Below, piece by piece: positions 58,907 through 64,000 of a stretch of 64,000 nucleotides of DNA; position 1 is the first letter of the stretch; the number at the start of each line of letters is the position of its first letter. Made by a program: the position numbers and the translations under genes. This DNA is from an uncultured Alphaproteobacteria bacterium (lineage in GTDB: Bacteria; Pseudomonadota; Alphaproteobacteria; UBA2966): NCBI GenBank assembly GCA_958295725.1, contig OY282368.1:3072365-3136364 (forward strand). Direction: 5' to 3'. The notes below the pieces were generated by a model, which was given only the letters and a program-made list of their open reading frames with translations, had not been told where the DNA came from and made no database searches.

Positions 58907-59518
58907 TTTGTTGATCTCGCGCGTCCACGCCTGCTCGACTTCGGTAGCGCCGCGAATCCATCGGCCCCCCTGCCGCTGCGATATCGACATCAGTTCGCGA
59001 GGCAACCGCGGTCATGCCCATCACCGGCGCGGCGGATTTCGGGGCGGCGATGATGGACAAGCCAAGGTTTGTTTTCGGGCACCATACCTTTATAACTCCA
59101 TTCCGCATATGCGTGACGTGCGCCACGAAGAGCACGTCACGCCCTTGCCGTGGCGATATGCATTACGACACCGCGAACGGCGCGCGGGCCAAGACCGCAG
59201 TGCTGGCTGCGTCGTTCGGGATGTCCGGTTTCAATCAATGCGACGACGCTCCGAGGGTCAGACCGGAGCATGTCGAGACGGCGGGTGGCGGGCTCCTGGT
59301 CAACCTGTCGCCTGGAGGCGCGACGGCGAGGCCCTGTGAATATGAAAGTATCCATCTGTCGGCCACGGGGTGTCGATGCCGCACTTTGCTTCCCGCAAGC
59401 TGGAATCCGACTACACCGGACGCTATCTCGCCGGTCCCTCTTGACGCCACAACCAGCGTTCCCAGCTATGAACGATGATCAAACAATGAACTCTCATTTC
59501 GGTTCGAGTGACTAGACT
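58907..59518. other. Unassigned region of about 610 bp
   Basis: No convincing gene. Open frames here (for example 59014-59478) have no ribosome-binding site and no recognisable motifs. Composition shifts from about 60% GC to clearly AT-rich at the right edge, where the methyltransferase begins. This may be scar sequence from the event that truncated the glycosyltransferase array. Confidence 0.5.
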
Positions 59519-60319
59519 ATGTCTTGTAAGGAAAGGAGATTTTCTTTCGGTAAAAACTGGCGTCGGTATTTAGATCATGTGACAGAAGAAAGAATCTCGA
59601 TAGCCGAGCATCATCTACGGACGGTATTGACTATGCCCATTTCTGGGAAGACGTTCCTGGATATAGGATGTGGAAGTGGCCTTTTATCTTTAGCTGCCCG
59701 TAAGTTAGATTCGAAAGTTCATGCTTTTGATTACGATTTAGATGCAGTCGAGTGTGCGAAATCAATGCGTCAAATGCATTCTAAAGATAAAGATTTTTAT
59801 ATTGAACGCGGATCCATACTCGATTCAGATTTCTGTCTTAGTCTTGGAAAGTTTGATATTGTTTATTCTTTCGGAGTTCTGCATCATACCGGAAATATGT
59901 GGGAAGCAATGGCTAATGTCGCAAAATTACCAAAGGAAGGTGGACTTCTCTACTTAGGGATATATAATAAAGTTCGAATGTCTCGCATATGGAAAAGGGT
60001 GAAAAAACTCTATAATCGAGGACCGATAAGCCGGTTTGTTGTGAGAATTTTGGGCTATACATATTTTCTATTGGTAGGATGTTACATATCGATAAGGAGT
60101 AGGAGAAACTATTTTAATGAATATAAACATAAAAGAGGCATGTCATTTCTCGTCGATGTGGAAGATTGGATCGGAGGTTATCCATATGAGTTTGCATCGG
60201 TTGACGAAATCGTTCATTTTTTCTGCGATAGAGGTTTCTTATTGAAGTATATCAAAACAACTACAGGAATAGGAAATAATCACTTTACCTTTATTAAGAT
60301 CAATTCAAACCACCTTTGA
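59519..60319 (+). CDS. Class I SAM-dependent methyltransferase, AT-rich
   Basis: 266 aa. The SAM-binding core is clear: TFLDIGCGSGLLSLAARKLD (motif I, about 45-64), then VHAFDYDLDAVECAKSM, FDIVYSFGVLHHTGNMWEAM and LPKEGGLLYLGIYNK. The C-terminal part is basic and aromatic, with a possible amphipathic or membrane-near segment (ILGYTYFLLVGCYISIRSRR). The substrate is unknown; a sugar or lipid-linked glycan is likely from context. Codons are strongly AT-biased (third positions mostly A/T) compared with every neighbour, a sign of recent transfer from a low-GC donor. GGAAAGGAG occurs inside the first codons, so a slightly later start is conceivable. Confidence 0.85.
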   Translation: MSCKERRFSFGKNWRRYLDHVTEERISIAEHHLRTVLTMPISGKTFLDIGCGSGLLSLAARKLDSKVHAFDYDLDAVECAKSMRQMHSKDKDFYIERGSILDSDFCLSLGKFDIVYSFGVLHHTGNMWEAMANVAKLPKEGGLLYLGIYNKVRMSRIWKRVKKLYNRGPISRFVVRILGYTYFLLVGCYISIRSRRNYFNEYKHKRGMSFLVDVEDWIGGYPYEFASVDEIVHFFCDRGFLLKYIKTTTGIGNNHFTFIKINSNHL

Positions 60320-60390
60320 TGTGTCATTTTGAAAACAGCTAACGGGCTTATCCCTTTGTTTCTGGTGTTACGTGATATTGAGGTCTGGCA

Positions 60391-61105
60391 TCAGGATTGA
60401 TTTGTTGAGCAGCGAGGCGTGTTTTGGACACATTGAGGGTCCGGGTTGGTGTTCCGGCTGATCGGCGCGGGTTGAATGGTCGGCGCGGGTTGAAAGTGAA
60501 GGTGCGGTCGCGTGCGACGGGCGTTGGTCAGGATCAGGCGCACTGCTTCGACAAAAGCGCGGTATGTGGCGGGGTCGAGGTGGATGCCAATGCCGAGCAG
60601 GATGTCAAAGGCATCGACGGTATAACGGCGACGGTTCCATCGGAACACGAACTCGTCGAGGTAGCGGCGCAGATGCAGCCGCCGCAGCCCGTGGAAGGCG
60701 CCGAGCACTCAGCGCTTGAGATTGGCGAACACGCGGTGAGTCCATTCAGTACAACATGGGCGGCCCTCTTGACCAATGACCTTCGGGATCGTGGTCGTGG
60801 TCCGGCAGGCCAGCATGGTCACTCCAGCCGTCCGTCGGTGGTCAGGCGTGCGCCCGGCGCGGCGACGCTGGTAGCGAAGGGATGGAGACTGCCGGCAGAG
60901 AAGTCCTCGACCGGCGCCAGCCGGATGCGGCGGGGGTCGCCGTCTGGCCCCAGTTCGACCGCACCGGCGACGAACACATCTTACCCACCGGGCTGCGCTG
61001 CGCCCATGACCACCGGTGGGCGATCGTCCCTGATACGGAACGGGATGGCGGTCTCGTCGGCCTCGACCAAGTCTTCGAGCGGGCCACGGTCGGACGACAC
61101 CATGA
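60391..61105 (-). pseudogene. IS1595-family (ISXO2-like) transposase remnant, frameshifted
   Basis: Reading leftward, pieces in different frames give DLVEADETAIPFRIRDDRPP, then HRVFANLK, and finally AFHGLRRLHLRRYLDEFVFR with WNRRRYTVDAFDILLGIG. These are the DDE blocks and C-terminus of an IS1595-type transposase, but at least two frame breaks interrupt them. The 5' end is fused to an IS481 fragment at about 61105. Non-functional. Confidence 0.7.
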
Positions 61106-61306
61106 CGCGTCGCGCCTGTGCGCTTCGTTGCTCCGCTCCTTGCCGCACAGGCGCGATACCAGGGCGGCTCCTCGTACAATCTGCCACGGCAGGCCGAAGG
61201 TCTTGCATGGGAATCCTCCTTCAAGCTGTCTGTTCAACACCAACAGCATCGGAGACCTCCACCCTCACATCAAGGTCCGTGTCTCACTTCTGTCTGAACC
61301 AGGACA
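61106..61306 (-). mobile_element. IS481 5' remnant, inverted
   Basis: It holds the left end (TGTCCTGGTTCAGACAGAAG read inward from 61306) and the first codons of an IS481 transposase (TFGLPWQIVRGAALVSRLCG, then KERSNEAHRRDA), which match copy B. Homology stops where the IS1595 remnant begins. Confidence 0.75.
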
Positions 61307-61319
61307 TAGACACTATTGA

Positions 61320-61433
61320 TTTTGTTCAGACACATGTGAGACACGGCCCATCGGGCCAGTGGGAACGGCGGGTCAAGCCGTTTCGCGGCCACGCCGCGAA
61401 GGGTCAGTTGGAAACCCATAACGGGTCGGCGGG
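61320..61433 (+). other. Second IS481 left-end remnant upstream of asnB-2
   Basis: TTGTTCAGACACATGTGAGACACGG near 61323-61347 (read in two halves) matches the IS481 left inverted repeat in plus orientation, but no transposase follows. The rest is a short upstream region for the asparagine synthase, without an obvious ribosome-binding site (a GGCGGG run precedes the ATG). Confidence 0.5.
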
Positions 61434-63353
61434 ATGTGCGGAATAGCTGGTTTCCTTCGCGGTGCTTCTTCCTCAGCGGAAGAAATGACGTTCCTCTCTT
61501 CCTCAATGGCGGAAGCGATCGCACATCGTGGCCCCGACAATTCCGGGACCTGGGTAGACCACAAATCGGGCGTCGCGCTCGCAAGTCGTCGCCTAGCCGT
61601 CATCGATCTGTCGTCGGCCGGTCATCAGCCCATGCTGTCTAGGTCCGGGCGGTACGTCATCGCGTTCAACGGCGAGATATACAATCACCTAGACCTCCGA
61701 CTCCGTATCGAAAGTCGAATCGCGGAGGCTATTCCCTGGCGGGGACATTCCGATACTGAAACGCTTCTGTCGGCGATCGAGAGCCTCGGCCTGGAGGAGG
61801 CGCTGCGGTCGGCCGTCGGCATGTTCGCCTTCGCACTCTGGGACCGGAAAGAGAGAACGCTTTATCTCGCCCGGGATCGGCTCGGGGAGAAGCCGCTTTA
61901 CTACGGTTGGCAGGGAGGGGTATTCCTCTTCGGGTCCGAGCTCAAGGCGCTTGCTGTCCATCCGGGATTCACGGGAGAAATCGACAGGAACGTGCTCGCC
62001 CTGTTCCTTCGATTCGGTTACGTCCCGGCGCCGTGGTCGATCTACTGCGGAATCCGAAAGCTGCCCGCCGGAGAGGTCGTCGGTGTTCCCGTGGACGCGG
62101 TGCATGGATGCATTCGCGAGACACCGGAGCCGCGGAAGTACTGGTCGCTGCGAGATTTGGTGGCCAGTGGCCGGCAACGGCCGTTCAAGGGTGGTCCGGA
62201 AGATATGATCGCCACGCTCCAGGATGTGCTGACCCGGGCGATCGACCGACAGATGATCGCTGACGTGCCACTTGGCGTATTTCTCTCGGGTGGGATCGAC
62301 TCCTCGACCATAGCGGCGTTGGCGCAGGCCCAATCCGACCGGCCGATCCGGACTTTTTCAATCGGATTCGACGACCCGAGCTTCAACGAAGCGGAATACG
62401 CGAAAGCGGTGGCGGCTCACCTTCGAACCGATCATACCGAGTTGTACCTGTCCGGGAAAGACGCGCTCGATGTCGTTCCTTTCTTGCCGGTTCTCTACGA
62501 CGAACCGTTCGCCGATTCATCGCAAATTCCAACCGCCTTGCTGGCCAGGATGGCTCGCCGGGATGTGACGGTCGCCCTGTCCGGAGATGGCGCCGATGAA
62601 CTGTTCGGCGGCTACGAGCGTTATTTTCTGTTTCTTCGCATCCATGCTTTTCTTCAACTCATGCCATGGCTGGCACGCCAACTCGGGGCCCGCGCTCTCG
62701 TCACCCTCTTTCGACGGGGAAAGTACCGTTCCAAGGCGCATATTCTGGCTAGCCTCATGAACGGCTGCGAGATCGAGTACATTTATCGTGAGCTTATATC
62801 CCATTGGGACGAACCGAATGCGGTCGTGCGCTCGGCCGTCGAGCCTTCGACCATCCTGGAATCAGCTATCTGGAAAGGTGTGTCAGATCCCATGAGCCTG
62901 ATGATGATGGAAGTCGACGCTCTCACTTATTTGTCGGACGACATCCTCGTCAAGACGGATCGTGCCGCAATGGGAGCGAGTCTTGAGACGCGCGCACCGT
63001 TTCTCGATCATCAGGTCGTGGAATTTGCTTGGCGACTTCCGCTATCGGCTAAGATCAGAAACGGTCAAGGCAAATGGATCCTGCGGCAGATTCTTGACAG
63101 GTTCGTGCCGAAAGAGCTGGTTGATCGACCAAAGATGGGGTTCAGCGTGCCCCTCGGAGCTTGGTTGCGGGGACCGCTTAGAGATTGGGCAGAGGCTCTT
63201 CTGGATGAGCGACGATTATGGGAAGAAGGATTTTTCCATCCGTGCCCAATCCGGCAAGCGTGGAATGAGTTCCTAAATGGAAAAAATGGAAATTCGCGGT
63301 TGAGTCGTCGTTTGTGGATAATCCTCATGTTTCAGGCGTGGCGAGAGCGTTGA
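61434..63353 (+). CDS. asnB: Asparagine synthase (glutamine-hydrolysing), second AsnB
   Basis: 639 aa, starting MCGIAGFLRG with catalytic Cys2. AIAHRGPDNSGTWVDHK, SRRLAVIDLSSAGHQPMLSR and IAFNGEIYNHLDLRLRIES complete the glutaminase. The synthase half has FLSGGIDSSTIAALAQAQSD, YDEPFADSSQIPTALLARMA, VALSGDGADELFGGYERYFL and YLSDDILVKTDRAAMGASLE. It is well diverged from the AsnB at 52691-54616 (perhaps 40% identity by eye), so the two are not a recent duplication. In glycan loci this class often amidates uronic acids. An ABC transporter gene follows about 110 nt downstream. Confidence 0.9.
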   Translation: MCGIAGFLRGASSSAEEMTFLSSSMAEAIAHRGPDNSGTWVDHKSGVALASRRLAVIDLSSAGHQPMLSRSGRYVIAFNGEIYNHLDLRLRIESRIAEAIPWRGHSDTETLLSAIESLGLEEALRSAVGMFAFALWDRKERTLYLARDRLGEKPLYYGWQGGVFLFGSELKALAVHPGFTGEIDRNVLALFLRFGYVPAPWSIYCGIRKLPAGEVVGVPVDAVHGCIRETPEPRKYWSLRDLVASGRQRPFKGGPEDMIATLQDVLTRAIDRQMIADVPLGVFLSGGIDSSTIAALAQAQSDRPIRTFSIGFDDPSFNEAEYAKAVAAHLRTDHTELYLSGKDALDVVPFLPVLYDEPFADSSQIPTALLARMARRDVTVALSGDGADELFGGYERYFLFLRIHAFLQLMPWLARQLGARALVTLFRRGKYRSKAHILASLMNGCEIEYIYRELISHWDEPNAVVRSAVEPSTILESAIWKGVSDPMSLMMMEVDALTYLSDDILVKTDRAAMGASLETRAPFLDHQVVEFAWRLPLSAKIRNGQGKWILRQILDRFVPKELVDRPKMGFSVPLGAWLRGPLRDWAEALLDERRLWEEGFFHPCPIRQAWNEFLNGKNGNSRLSRRLWIILMFQAWRER

Positions 63354-63465
63354 CGGGCAGTCGTTGACACAAAATGAACGGCTCCTGCATCGTCGCTGAT
63401 TCACCGGAGAGCGGAAAGCTCGGATCGCGAATCCGCCACAACCATCCAAACCACGCGATCCCGTA

Positions 63466-64000
63466 GTGCTATCAAAGAGATATCGCGTTCTCACGCCGGA
63501 TGACCGGATGAAGGGGACCGTCGTTCTCATCGCCGCCCTCTTTATGGCTGCGATCGAGGTCGTGGGGGTGGGCTCGGTATTCTGGTTCATGAAAATCGTC
63601 GTCGAGCCATCCCTGATCGAGGAAAGCGTCGTTCTGAGCAAGGCCCGGGACGTTCTGGGCGCCCGGGACACGGTCTCGTTCCTCGTGGCGGTCGGCTTGG
63701 CGGTGCTCGGCGTGATCGTCTTTCGGAACGTGTCCGGCGCCTTCTCGGCTTGGCTGCAAGCGCATTTCGTGATGATAACAGAGCATTCGGTGGCGTCGCG
63801 CCTGCTGGAGACCTACCTGAATCGACCGCTCGCGTTTCATCTCGCCACGAACAGCGCCCGACTGAGCAAGAATATCTTGGTCGAGGTCACGCAACTGATT
63901 CACGGAGCACTTATGTCTCTCGTGCGCATATGCGCCGACGGCGCGGTCGCCGTGGCGGTGGTGGGTTATCTGCTGTGGCACGACGCCGTCACGACGTCCC
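63466..64000 (+). CDS. ABC transporter transmembrane domain (PglK/MsbA-like), partial
   Basis: The frame runs off the right edge. A GTG at 63466 is preferred over an ATG at 63508 because it keeps the basic LSKRYRVLTPDDR start usual in PglK-like exporters; no strong ribosome-binding site supports either. The visible part has membrane helices TVVLIAALFMAAIEVVGVGS and FLVAVGLAVLGVIVF, then the intracellular-loop block EHSVASRLLETYLNRPLAFH, followed by VTQLIHGALMSLVR. No nucleotide-binding domain is within the window. It would flip a lipid-linked glycan across the inner membrane, matching the glycosyltransferases nearby. Confidence 0.75.
   Translation, partial: MLSKRYRVLTPDDRMKGTVVLIAALFMAAIEVVGVGSVFWFMKIVVEPSLIEESVVLSKARDVLGARDTVSFLVAVGLAVLGVIVFRNVSGAFSAWLQAHFVMITEHSVASRLLETYLNRPLAFHLATNSARLSKNILVEVTQLIHGALMSLVRICADGAVAVAVVGYLLWHDAVTTS

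Noticed and set aside
59014..59478. 154-aa open frame between the glycosyltransferase array and the methyltransferase
   Set aside because: No ribosome-binding site and no recognisable motif; it lies in scar-like sequence.
1..64000. Search for CRISPR arrays, tRNA, rRNA, replication initiator, partition or integrase genes
   Set aside because: None could be supported by reading the sequence; the element's replication or integration functions must lie outside the window.

Overview
The window is GC-rich (roughly 65-70% by eye) and has the gene repertoire and codon bias of a proteobacterium. The accessory genes look most like alphaproteobacterial plasmid or ICE cargo, but no taxonomic marker is present, so the host assignment is tentative. 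There is no rRNA, tRNA, replication or partition gene, integrase or CRISPR array.

Layout. (1) 1-4.4 kb, rightward: a small cassette of nucleotide-binding-like proteins (a DprA-like SLOG protein, a DUF2493 protein, a DUF4326 protein). Two copies of a 239-bp foldback repeat lie between them, and hairpin terminators follow two of the genes. A ribbon-helix-helix protein comes next, flanked by hairpins and a possible oriT. (2) 4.4-6.9 kb, leftward: an AbiJ/HEPN-like defence candidate and a Xre-ImmA/PIN-domain toxin-antitoxin-like pair with its own promoter and operator. (3) 6.98-42.09 kb, leftward: one very compact block of about 30 genes, nearly all overlapping by 4 nt or within a few nt. In transcription order it holds a multi-domain DNA-binding protein; a type IVb pilus (PilN, PilO, two secreted proteins, PilP, PilQ, PilR, PilS, two PilV-like proteins, prepilin peptidase); an IncI/Dot-Icm-type (MPF-I) secretion system (DotD, DotC, DotB, IcmT, TcpQ-like, DsbC-like, DotI, DotH, DotG, DotE, DotP, DotO, TraW-like, DotA/TraY); and then a TrwB/TraD-type coupling protein and a MobF (TrwC/TraI) relaxase-helicase. 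The order follows the pil-tra order of IncI plasmid R64, but the DNA-processing end is of another type (MobF). The DotO ATPase reads in frame into a single-stranded DNA-binding protein. (4) 42.09-42.9 kb: a divergent LexA/CI-like repressor; the two divergent promoters appear to share one -35 box. (5) 42.9-64 kb: a surface-glycan region, heavily rearranged by IS481-type elements. It has GT4 glycosyltransferases (one tandemly repeated), a carbamoyltransferase-SxtJ-SGNH-DUF5989 operon, two asparagine synthases, GalE, an AT-rich methyltransferase and the start of an ABC transporter.

How it works together. The long block would make a conjugation apparatus and a thin pilus for recipient contact. 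A self-cleaving repressor would keep it silent and could release it after DNA damage. The genes near the relaxase (defence, TA, SLOG proteins) fit cargo of a mobile element. The 43-64 kb region is either chromosomal glycan synthesis next to an integrated element or glycan cargo carried by it; the IS-rich junction at 42.9 kb marks the boundary between the two.
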